A DNA stretch of 64,000 bases from Alloascoidea africana (lineage: Eukaryota > Ascomycota > Alloascoideomycetes > Alloascoideales > Alloascoideaceae), in assembly GCA_030581615.1 (NCBI GenBank), contig JAKTTT010000082.1, positions 1 to 64,000 of the forward strand. Reading direction: 5' to 3'. This document shows positions 39,759 to 48,813 of the stretch, one piece after another; position 1 is the first letter of the stretch, and the number at the start of each line of letters is the position of its first letter. A program made the translations under genes and the position numbers. The notes under the pieces are model-generated. The model searched no databases, had not been told where the DNA came from, and was given only the letters and a program-made list of their open reading frames with translations.

Positions 39759-41669
39759 TTACCCGGCGCGGCTGCTCCTCTGGCTGGCGCTTACCAGCGA
39801 AGACTGGCACTTTTCCAGCAGCGAAATCATCAGCCGCCGTCCTCGCACAGGCTTGAATCCCCATTGTTCGATCTGCCGTCGTAGCTGGGCGTCCGAGTAG
39901 GAGTTGTAGTTTGGCATTTGAGAGTTTTGGGTTTGGGTTTGAACTTCAGTTTGGGTGGGTTCTGCATCTTTATCGTCTTCTTGTAGTACCGCTATCAAGA
40001 ATTCATCCTCGTCCTCGTCCTCGTCTTCAGAAGACCCCGGAATCACTTCTCCTTCCACTTCAGCCTGTCCTCTCGTGTCCACTATGCTCGTAGTTTTGGA
40101 AACCTGCACTCGCCAATACGGCGAAGAGCAGGAGTCGCTAGAGATGTGCGAGAGGTTAGAGAGATCCAGCAGCGGTGGCACTTTACGAATTGGACTCTTC
40201 TTTGCACTTGGACTAGTAATGGGTGACACCTTAGAAGTCATGAATGAATGTGTAGATTGAATAACTGCAGAAGCAAAGGGAGAGGAAGACGGAACGATTT
40301 GCTCGTCTTCCATGTTTTCTGCCTCCTGATGAATCTCTGATAAGTCAACAGGAGACGATGAAAATAGCGAGATCTGTGCTAAGCTTTCGTTCTCCTTGTC
40401 TTCAAAATTTTGCCGCTTTCTGGGCAAAGGGAATCCTATTGAAAGGGAAAAAGACCCAGACGGCGACTGAGATGAGTTTGGGGCTCCATGAGGCGAAGAA
40501 CTCAGTGCAAATGGCCTCTCCATTGTCCCCGAAATTTGCTGCAACTCCAGTGAGTCTGGTAATCCGCTGTCACGGCTTCTTGAAGGAGAGGTATCGTCTA
40601 TTGGGATTGGCGCTATGAGGGGAGATGGCTCGGGAGAGGATAACGGGACCTCGTCTATATCTTCCGGAAGCTGTGTTTGAGATTGCCCCATGCCGTGGTT
40701 CTGTGACGAGCTTGAGCAAGTATAGTACGCCGCTGAGGAAGGCAGATCGGAGCCGGTGGAAATGCTATCGCCATTTCCATCTTTTCGTCTGCTGGTGTTG
40801 TCATCATAGAACAACCCCAGCATTTCCTCGTCCAACTCGGGAGAATACCGCGATGCATTCCAACGATCATGCTCATGTAGCCGCTTTTCCTGCTGTTCCT
40901 GCTCTGCCATTTTGGCATGAGACGAGATGGGATCTCGGAGCGTTGGAGCATTGTTCTGCACATTGTAGATTAGCCGGACGTTACGAAGGAACCCGTACCA
41001 CTCATTTTCAGTAAATATCTCGGATCCGTGCTCTTTGAGATCCAGTTTCCGCCTTTTCAAGCCCAGCTTTTGTGCCTCAATCCGAGACTTGATCTGCTTA
41101 ATGGCTTTGGAACTGTTGCCGGAAAGCGCTTTCACAAGGGAAAGAGAGGCCTGGTACTTTTGCATGTCTTCACCTTCTTCAGAGTCGGCTTCCTTCAGAT
41201 TGGAAACCAGATCATGTCCATACTTGGCCATCATCATCCCTGTGATTGAAGAATAACCGCTTTTTTGTCTCGTCTTTGATCGCACTGTTTCCGCTTTCTT
41301 TTCAGTTTTCTTCTTCTTCTTCTTCGTCTTCTGGCGTTTAGAGGCTGTTTTCGTTTTGTGCTCTTTGCCTTTCGCGCTCTCCTGGATCGATCCCCCAGCC
41401 TGTTCCTGTCTCGCTTGTGTAGTCTTCCCATTATCCGCGGAAACCGCGGGACCATCGCCAGTGAAAGATGATCCAGATGTAGCATTTGTGTAGTTTTCCC
41501 GCAAGCTTCTGATGGACTCTGCTCTTTTCGCCTCTGTTTTCTCGATTCTGTTTGCGTCTTCTATCCGTCCCTCCAGCTGCGTGCTCAGGAGATAGTCCAT
41601 CTCGTTCTCCGGCAGCTCTCCAATCGTCTCTACGGACCCCCCTTGAGAGGACGGGATCGCCAGGGACAT
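39759..41669 (-). CDS. SLX4: Structure-specific endonuclease scaffold Slx4
   Basis: Start at the first ATG in frame, 41669 (MSLAIPSSQGG); 636 residues, single exon. The protein is mostly disordered, rich in Ser, Lys and acidic patches, as in yeast Slx4. The C-terminal domain (about 585-636; YSDAQLRRQIEQWGFKPVRGRRLMISLLEKCQ) is the conserved helical block that binds the Slx1 nuclease. A middle block (GSEIFTENEWYGFLRNVRLIYN) is also fungal Slx4-like. Slx4-Slx1 cuts branched DNA at stalled forks and repeats. The gene is divergent from CAC1 with ACGCGT boxes in between, which suggests S-phase expression. Confidence 0.82.
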   Translation of the reverse strand: MSLAIPSSQGGSVETIGELPENEMDYLLSTQLEGRIEDANRIEKTEAKRAESIRSLRENYTNATSGSSFTGDGPAVSADNGKTTQARQEQAGGSIQESAKGKEHKTKTASKRQKTKKKKKKTEKKAETVRSKTRQKSGYSSITGMMMAKYGHDLVSNLKEADSEEGEDMQKYQASLSLVKALSGNSSKAIKQIKSRIEAQKLGLKRRKLDLKEHGSEIFTENEWYGFLRNVRLIYNVQNNAPTLRDPISSHAKMAEQEQQEKRLHEHDRWNASRYSPELDEEMLGLFYDDNTSRRKDGNGDSISTGSDLPSSAAYYTCSSSSQNHGMGQSQTQLPEDIDEVPLSSPEPSPLIAPIPIDDTSPSRSRDSGLPDSLELQQISGTMERPFALSSSPHGAPNSSQSPSGSFSLSIGFPLPRKRQNFEDKENESLAQISLFSSSPVDLSEIHQEAENMEDEQIVPSSSPFASAVIQSTHSFMTSKVSPITSPSAKKSPIRKVPPLLDLSNLSHISSDSCSSPYWRVQVSKTTSIVDTRGQAEVEGEVIPGSSEDEDEDEDEFLIAVLQEDDKDAEPTQTEVQTQTQNSQMPNYNSYSDAQLRRQIEQWGFKPVRGRRLMISLLEKCQSSLVSASQRSSRAG

Positions 41670-41951
41670 GGCAGGCAAGGGCAGTTGGCAATAGGGATGG
41701 CCAGTCCTCGTGGTCGGTGGCTTCTGGACAAAATCCCAACGCGTGCCCGCTGCTTTTTGATTTTGGCTTGTCCAGAAGTCGCGTCCGTGCCACCTCCCTC
41801 CATCTCTCTCTTCTCCCACCACTCAACTCGACTCGACTCGACGCGTATCAGGTCGCTAGACACAACTCCTCCCTGGCATTCATCTTTCTATTCCATTCGC
41901 ATTTATATCCAAATTAAATTTAAACCGCTGCACATTAACGCGTCCTTGAAA
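41670..41951. promoter_or_regulatory. Shared divergent promoter of SLX4 and CAC1 with three ACGCGT boxes
   Basis: 282 bases between the two ATGs hold ACGCGT at 41739-41744, 41841-41846 and 41938-41943. This is the MCB box bound by MBF (Mbp1-Swi6) that drives G1/S genes in yeasts. Both flanking genes act in S phase. A repeated cgact run sits at 41828-41841. Confidence 0.7.
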
Positions 41952-44360
41952 ATGTCTTTTGAAAGTGGAATTGCGGTTTCTCGATCGCCCTCCATGAGCT
42001 CCACGGACGGTTCTCGAACAGGCCAGCTTCTATCACCCTCCGCGACCTATCACTTTATGACGAAAGAGATCTCTGGCGATGCTACATATCCCTCTTCCTC
42101 TTTTATGCCTCTGAATGCCAAGGTCCTAAATCAGATAGACTCGGAAGAACGAGAACGACAACGAGAACGAGAACGAGAACGAGAACAAACAGGAGCAGAA
42201 ACACGACCACAAGCACAAACCCAAATACGGGCGTCCTCTCCCTCAACCTCAGGTCAAGCTTCAGACTCGTCCTCGATTATCCAGCCGCTGCCTACGCCTA
42301 CGCGCAAATCTACTGAGGTCCAATACAAGCTGGATCAGCTCATCACTCCGAATGCTGACAAGTCAGAAACTCCTACAAACAGTTCACAGGACTCTGTACA
42401 CAGAACGCCCACTAGAAAACAAACAGCTAGAAAATCTGCTCCCAATTCTGCAAACAAGGTGAATATTGAGGTTTCTACAAACAGTTCACCGGATTCCACG
42501 CATAGGATGTTTGCAACAAAACAAACAGCAAGGAAATCCGCGCCAAAATCTGCTGAAATGTTGAATGTTCAATTTTCTACAAGCAGATCAAAGGATTCTA
42601 AGCCCAGGACAAAGCAAACTGCTAGGAAATCCGCGCCAAAATCTGCTGAAATGTTGAATGTTCAATTTTCTACAAGCAGTTCACAGGATTCCAAGCCCAG
42701 GACAAAGCAAACTGCTAGGAAATCCGCGCCTAATTCTGAAAAACAGAAAAGAGAGGAGCTAAGATTGAAAAGGGAACAAGAACGAGAAGAAAAAAAACGT
42801 AAAAGAGAAGTCGAAAAACAAAATAAAGAAAAGGAACGGGAAACAAAAAGGAAAGCATTGGAGACGGAGAAAAAACGTCGAGAGGAGCTTCGGGAACAAG
42901 AACGACAGAAGAAACGTGAAGAAAAAGAGATGAAGGATAGAGAACGCGAGGAAAAGAGGAAAGCAATTGAGATGGAGAAAAAGAAGAAGGAAGAGGAAAA
43001 GAGGAAAAAGGAAAATGTAAGTTTCTTGCCCATTTTTGAGTTTTTCTTTTTAAAGAAAAAACTGTTTGCTAATGAATTGCACGACATTTAGTCTCAACCC
43101 AAGCTAGGAAACTTTTTCGCTTTCAAAACATCCACTTTGCCAGCAACTGATGGCTCGTCCGCGGTGACTGGCAAGTCTGCTTTCGAAACAACGTTCCTTG
43201 ATTTCTATTTGAAGAAAAACTGCACTCTTGCAAACAGCGGGGAACTGTCACCGAAAGAGTTAAAGACGGCTATAGAGAGAATAGATAAGAAGGAAGGTCC
43301 TGATGTTGAGGAATGGCTCAAAGATCTTCAAAAGCCTCGTGGATATAAGCCCAAGTACACGACTCAAGACGTTGTCAGTGCTATGAATTCAGATGATGTT
43401 AGCGAAAGTAGTCTGTTGGAAATGTTAAGTGAGCTCCCACGGCGATATATCCATTTTGATGAAAACATACGGCCTTCAGTGATATCTACATTTTCTAAAA
43501 TACGGGAAAGTGATTTCCCACACAAGAATCCGTTTTTCATTAATGAAAACATTAATTACGATTACGATTCGGATATGGAATGGTTCGATGGAGATGATGA
43601 AGAAGAGGGCGAGGGTGAAGACGTGGATTTCGATGAGAAAAGCGATGACGACGGAGATGACGATGATATGGATGGATTTGTCGACGAGGAAAGTGAACCA
43701 CGCCCTAAACGGAGGCAGCTTATCGGCCCTCTTGTTCCGGTGGTCATGTTTAAAGAACCCTCAAATTCTAGCTCTTTTGATGCTATGGAAATTGAGGTTC
43801 TATGTGGTAGGTTTTTTATTTTTTGGCTTTGATTAAATGTTTTCTGTTCTAACATTTGGATAGAAGGAATCGGCGCTTCAATCGATCCTTTTAAGGATTA
43901 CTGGGGTCCTACAACAAAGCCCGGCGCCAGTTTAGCGGCAGGATCTTTTCCAATGCCAATTCAGAGCAGAGGCACTCTAGCTGGAGGCTCTGTCTCTGGT
44001 ACGCTACCCCCCAGTACTTCTATGGGTGAAATCAACACTCTGCAGCCTCGCAAAAAGGTCAAGTCGACGATAACGGACAGAGCCCATCTAAAAGCGTTTG
44101 TGGAGAGTGTCAAGGGCAGCGATTTCACACAGCTCGTACTGGTGGAAATACTGAAGCGGCAGTATGTATCCTTTTTTCTCCTCCATTTTGTGGGACACTA
44201 CGAACACAGTCACTAACTCTTAATCCGAAACAGATTCACGAGCTATCCAAAAGACACAATCCGCAATACTCTCAAAGAAGTGGCCCAGCGGGTCGGCCCG
44301 CGCGAGTCGGAAAAGCGATGGGAGATTCGGCCCGAGATCTGGCAGGACCTGCATTCATAG
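41952..44360 (+). CDS. CAC1: CAF-1 large subunit Cac1/Rlf2 (p150), four exons, with H3-tail-like repeats
   Basis: Exons 41952-43016, 43092-43806, 43864-44161 and 44234-44360 give 734 residues. CAF-1 deposits H3-H4 on newly replicated DNA. The order is: disordered N-terminus; four repeats with KQTARKSAP (residues 156-164, 190-198, 221-229, 252-260); a long charged KER coiled coil (about 263-355); a PCNA-binding box QPKLGNFF (357-364) just after intron 1; a conserved block (FHFDENIRPS-type, RRYIHFDENIRPSVISTFS); an acidic ED region (about 500-545); and a C-terminal winged helix (FTQLVLVEILKRQFTSYPKDTI...EKRWEIRPEIW). Introns are canonical. Divergent from SLX4. Confidence 0.92.
42405..42734 (+). 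repeat. Tandem repeat in CAC1 coding four H3-tail-like motifs
   Basis: Four units with spacings of 34, 31 and 31 codons. The last two are nearly identical DNA over about 90 bases (accaaagcaaactgctagg type). Each encodes KQTARKSAP; the last two encode RTKQTARKSAP. Confidence 0.9.
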
Positions 44361-45134
44361 GTTGTTATAGAAACAGACCCGGGTAACTTTCCCTTTTTTG
44401 TGTTGATGTTTGTGTGACGTGTAGCATTGGCGTATTTTTCGTGTTTTTTTTTTAGTCTGGTTGGGTACTAAAATCGCCTTTTCCAATCAAATTCCTCACT
44501 TCTCACTTCATCCATTGCTTTGTTGTACCCTTCAGCACATCATCAAGTGTTTGTTTTAGAAGCCAGTTTAGTTCTACCGTAAGGCTGGTCGCCTAGCCAC
44601 GCAATGCCCCGAAGTATTGAAGATGGTAGTGGACTGCGTAAAATGTAGGGACGCATAATTACTTAAAATGACTGGCTAATGATATACATGATATCATTGA
44701 TAGGTGAATAATGTGGCGGTGGAATACAAAAAGAAAAATTCAAGCACAAATCACCGAAAAAGTCTTGTTGAGCAATGAATAATAGTCTGGCGCGAATTTG
44801 GGAAGAACTCTAATGTTGTACGATAAATATATAAGTGCTACATTCATTTGCTATCGTCATTTGCTACATTGAGAGCTTCAATTATTTTCAAACTGATTTC
44901 TAATTGTTCAGCATTTGAAAAGCTGTTAACTACCAGAATACACTAGTATTTTCTTGCTGGAATCGGCCTTCCTTCATAAAGATACTCAACCATTACATCA
45001 AAGCATTTCGTAAACATTAAAAAATGTATGAAAAAGCAAATAAGGATTCCCAGAATACCTTTAACGTGAGAAAGTGGGATACAAGGCAAAATATCAATGC
45101 AGTCAACCATCTAGGCTGCTTGAAACTTTTGAAT
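44361..45134. other. Spacer between CAC1 and the decayed ubiquitin-protease gene
   Basis: 774 AT-rich bases, no gene recognised. A short direct repeat (catttgcta) lies at about 44846-44869. Confidence 0.35.
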
Positions 45135-46411
45135 CTACTGGTATTGTTCGTAGAACAAAAAACACCGAAAGTATGCATCAGAAGGTTCAGCTTTAAAGTC
45201 AGCATCCACTGAACTGTCATTAAAACGGAACCATGCCAATCGGCCATTGTTTGCTTTCTCTTGCTTTTCTTCTCTGATACTCTGGGTTTATCTATGTTCT
45301 TCCTTCGCTTCATTATTACTCTCTTTGTAGGGTTCTCTCAAACATGTTAGAGAGTTCTCACAGGAGCTGTGTAATGACCAACAAATACCAAACTTTTTTG
45401 ATCAGCAACATCAAAGTAATATAAAACTTTTGGCATTTCTGTGGGATCAGAAGCTGATGACGATGACAATAAAGAGGGGAAGGAAGATCTTAATTCCTTT
45501 ATTCTCTCACTAAGATCCAAGAACAACGAAAAATCAACAATGACCTTATTCTTGGGATTCGTTCATAAACATTTTGCTGTAACCGCCCAATTTGAATAAT
45601 CAGTACCTCTGGAAGAATTAAAGTATTTGCCGATTTGATGGATTTGAAGTAAAGTCTCTATTGGTGGCTTTGGAGAGTAAGTTGAGGGAAATGCATACAT
45701 TGAACTAGCGCTTACGCTGTAACTTTGAAGATATTTTCTGTTGATGCCTTTCAGTTGGCATTTGGTTGTTTTTGAGGAGACCGAAGAGCTTTTTTTTTTC
45801 CTTCTAGTCCCAGCAAGATCCAATATTATTTGCTCTATCTTTACTCGATCCTCTGATGGTCCTTCCAAATCAAATAGGGAATGACCTAGTTTAGCGCTCA
45901 AATAACGTGTATATTTATGTGGTATACTCTAATCGGCAACAAAACTAGGTCTGTCTATGTTCAGAGAATAATTTACCTTCATAATCATCACAACATCAAG
46001 CCATATAGACTTTATCATACGCTCAGGAACCTGATGTTTTTGATATCGGAAGATGGACCTGGCCCAAGTTTGAATGTTGAGGAAGGTGGCGAATCACAAA
46101 CTTAACAAATATCTTTCCCAAGTGAATACTGTCCAATGAGCCACAAGCCTTACTAAATAGTAGAGTGATCCCTGTGTCGTCGGCGGTTTCGATTCGTAGC
46201 ATCAAAGTCTTTGATGCCTTTCATCTGTTATATTTTTGCTATGTCCCTTTTTGGCTGGACATTTTTGGGCAATTAAGGTCACTTTCTCAGGTATCAAACA
46301 ATTTATCGCAAAGTTTAAACAAGGCTCCGGGACAGTTTTATAAGATTTAGAGCTGCCATGAATTAACAAAAGCATTAAATCAGGATCCACATTTGAATTT
46401 GTAATACGGAC
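45135..46411 (-). pseudogene. Decayed ubiquitin-specific protease gene, 5'-truncated
   Basis: One minus-strand frame keeps USP-like sequence from 46411 to about 45345: LLQIHQIGKYFNSS, NKVIVDFSLFLDLSERI (finger/BL-like), LVFVGHYTAP (the His box). After a likely intron (GTGAGA...ACCCAG) a last segment reads NGRLAWFRFNDSSVDADF and AYFRCFLFYEQYQ, ending TAG at 45135, the classic end of a USP domain. The frame is broken by three TGA and one TAG codons (near 46203, 46093, 45930 and 45562) but shows no frameshift. No Cys box is visible, and the upstream half is missing because the inositol dehydrogenase gene ends at 46506. It therefore looks like a truncated, inactive gene. Confidence 0.55.
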
Positions 46412-46505
46412 CTAAACCATCAAAAATCTGCGCTGACTGTTTACTACACAGTACGATCCTAAAGCTTCACTATCTAAACCCACAAATTTCCACAGAATGC
46501 TTCTT

Positions 46506-47555
46506 TTACCCCAAAGCATTTCCTTGCTTATCGAATTCAAACTTTTTACCCGTTTCTAAACTCTCTTGAAGATAATTCGCCCATTCAAGTACTTTAACAT
46601 TGGCGCGAAGAGAAAAGGGAACAGGTTTATTCTCAACCACATAACCAATAAAACTGTTGAGCTCATTGACAAATGCAAGCTCGAACCTACCATAAAAATT
46701 ATCAGGAACTTCATTCCGAATTCCATGCTTATCATAAATCTGAACCAGATTTTTTTGTGGTCGGCTGTTTACGCTTATCTTGCCCTCTGTGCCGATGATT
46801 TCAGTTGTATCCTCTTGTCCATGAACCATCATTCGGGAAGCATAAAAATAGGCCACCTTTCCACTGTGAAACTGTATTACGGCTACAGCATTATCTGCAT
46901 CTTTCCACTCGGCCAGCTCTGGATGGATAGCAGTGATGCCTGTGGCCCACAATGCCTTTGGCTGTGAGTCGTCACCGAAAAAGTAGAGGGCAAGATCAAG
47001 ATCATGTATCGAGCAATCTTTTAAGATCCCACCAGATTGGGCTGCATATCTTACAAAAAAGCCGGTCTCATCTCTTTTGTCGCAGGTTTGCGATCTAAAC
47101 ACAACTGGTGTTCCAATGAGTCCTGAATTGACTTTTGCCTTTGCATCCTGATAAGAGTCGTCGAATCTTCTTGAAAATCCACAGAGTACCTTCTGATCAG
47201 GGTGCTTCTCTGCCACTTCAGCGACTTTTCTAGCATCGTTTAAATTAGTTGCAAGAGGTTTTTCACAAAGTACATGGTATCCACTTTCAATAGCCTTGAT
47301 AGCTTGTTCTGAGTGAGCCGCCGAAGAGGAAGCTATCAAAATAATGTCCACATCTGGATGCTTTAACATTTCATCAAAGTTATCGTAGATGGTCACCCCG
47401 AGAGGTGCCAGAGCATTGGACCCCCACTCAAGGTCACTGGGAGAAACCGAACAGCCAGCTACCAGTTTGGCTCCTCCTGCTCTGTTTACGACATTCATAG
47501 AATGGTAGCGACCAATCCTGCCGAGGCCTGAAATAGCAATTCTAACCTGGGTCAT
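46506..47555 (-). CDS. Myo-inositol 2-dehydrogenase-like oxidoreductase (GFO/IDH/MocA)
   Basis: 349 residues from ATG 47555, single exon. NAD-binding N-terminus ISGLGRIGRYHS, then HVLCEKPLATNL with the family's Glu-Lys-Pro, and CSIHDLDLALYFFGDD with the catalytic Asp/His pair. Similarity is to fungal and bacterial inositol 2-dehydrogenases, which oxidise myo-inositol to 2-keto-myo-inositol; another sugar or polyol substrate is possible. A TATA box lies about 53 bases upstream. It is not next to other inositol-breakdown genes. Confidence 0.85.
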   Translation of the reverse strand: MTQVRIAISGLGRIGRYHSMNVVNRAGGAKLVAGCSVSPSDLEWGSNALAPLGVTIYDNFDEMLKHPDVDIILIASSSAAHSEQAIKAIESGYHVLCEKPLATNLNDARKVAEVAEKHPDQKVLCGFSRRFDDSYQDAKAKVNSGLIGTPVVFRSQTCDKRDETGFFVRYAAQSGGILKDCSIHDLDLALYFFGDDSQPKALWATGITAIHPELAEWKDADNAVAVIQFHSGKVAYFYASRMMVHGQEDTTEIIGTEGKISVNSRPQKNLVQIYDKHGIRNEVPDNFYGRFELAFVNELNSFIGYVVENKPVPFSLRANVKVLEWANYLQESLETGKKFEFDKQGNALG

Positions 47556-47607
47556 CTTTGAAAGATTTATGGTTGAAAAACAAAGCGCCCGACGTTACTT
47601 CCCCCAA

Positions 47608-47616
47608 TATATATAC
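47608..47616 (-). promoter_or_regulatory. TATA box of the inositol dehydrogenase-like gene
   Basis: tatatatac lies about 53 bases upstream of the ATG at 47555, in a TATA-like position for a regulated yeast gene. Confidence 0.45.
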
Positions 47617-48053
47617 ATCATTTAAGATCCTGGTTTGTCGTCTCTTTCCCCCACACCTGGTGCCGGATCTTTGATCTACCTGATGCATTGGGTAGGTGAT
47701 GCTCGGACATTAGGCCGGGCTTGATACGTTTAACCCTTTTGGGGAGTAGTATCTTAGTATACTATAGCGGTAACAGTCTGACCAAAAGAGGAGAGATTTA
47801 TACAGTTTTATAGGCTTTCCCCAACCTTTGCTTATTTTATCCTTACTGTGGCTGTGCTATGAACATGTGGAGCTGTCATATCCTGAGCTTTAGGTTGTCA
47901 TTATGAAGAGAGGAAAACCTTCCTATGAAAGGCTCTTTTTCTCAGGTACAGCGAAAACCAGTTTTATCACCGGTTTATAAGATTACTCACATAACCCTTA
48001 CTCCAAGTCAGCAAAACAGTACTGAATATTCACTTCAAAATATAAACAAAACC

Positions 48054-48419
48054 CTACTTGAAGCTGTTTTCGAGGACTATCCATTCCTTAATCGCATTTT
48101 TATATTGAGCTTTGTTGGAACCTGGAGGAATTAATTTACCGCGTTTTCTAGGAGAAATCTCCCATGGGGGGTGACTATGAGAGAAAGCCTGTGTCTTTTC
48201 AAAAGTTTTGAACCATATCGTATGCATGTCAGCGCTTACTCTGTGATGAATAATTTTCACCTTTAGTAAACGAGTAACTTCTTGGGTTTCCTCTTTGAGT
48301 TTTTTTATCCGGCTTTCAAATCTTACTTTATAGGAAAGGTGAAACAATCCTCGTAGCTTCTCGAAATGCACATTTTTTTGATGGACAGGGAAGGCATCGC
48401 ATAGAACTCTCTGCTGCAT
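48054..48419 (-). CDS. Hypothetical short ORF, 121 residues
   Basis: ATG 48419 to stop at 48054. The product is basic with a possible coiled segment (FESRIKKLKEETQEVTRLLKVK) and a Pro-rich part. No family recognised and no neighbours to suggest a role. An open frame of this length could occur by chance in AT-rich DNA. Confidence 0.25.
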   Translation of the reverse strand: MQQRVLCDAFPVHQKNVHFEKLRGLFHLSYKVRFESRIKKLKEETQEVTRLLKVKIIHHRVSADMHTIWFKTFEKTQAFSHSHPPWEISPRKRGKLIPPGSNKAQYKNAIKEWIVLENSFK

Positions 48420-48707
48420 CTTTGGTCGCTGAAGTCTCTTTCTGTATGCACCATATAAAACTATAAGGCTCTGCAGGGTTCAATATTAGGAAGTGCTTTC
48501 TGTTGGTTGAGCAAATTTCAAACCTAAAGTTGATGTTGGACCCTTATTTTGAGCAATATATTCAATTAAACAACACTAATTTTACTACAGGCAACGCTCG
48601 TTGCGGGCCGATTGCCTCATGTCCTATTGGAGTTGGAATAAAGACTAGATGAGATAAAAAAGATGTTTCAGAGGTCTTTTTATTGGATAGGAGAGGCTTT
48701 TTGTCCA

Positions 48708-48714
48708 TATAAAT
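48708..48714 (+). promoter_or_regulatory. TATA box of the ferric reductase gene
   Basis: tataaat lies 100-106 bases upstream of ATG 48814, consistent with a strongly regulated iron/copper gene. Confidence 0.4.
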
Positions 48715-48813
48715 AGTATCTCACAGGCACATTTTATACATGCTCTCAGATCTTAACTCGGGGAACTCTGACTAGAATTTAGAATCATCAATCCCAGTGG
48801 AAAAAAGGGAAAC

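Larger units (their letters stand above)
47617..48813. other. Divergent spacer between inositol dehydrogenase and ferric reductase genes
   Basis: About 1.2 kb with promoters for both genes. It includes one ATG frame on the minus strand (48054-48419), listed separately. Nothing else coding was recognised. Confidence 0.4.

Noticed and set aside
41823-41951. Upstream extension of the CAC1 frame to 41643 and of the SLX4 frame to 41822
   Set aside because: Both rely on non-ATG starts or overlap the opposite gene; the first in-frame ATGs give conserved starts and a normal spacer.
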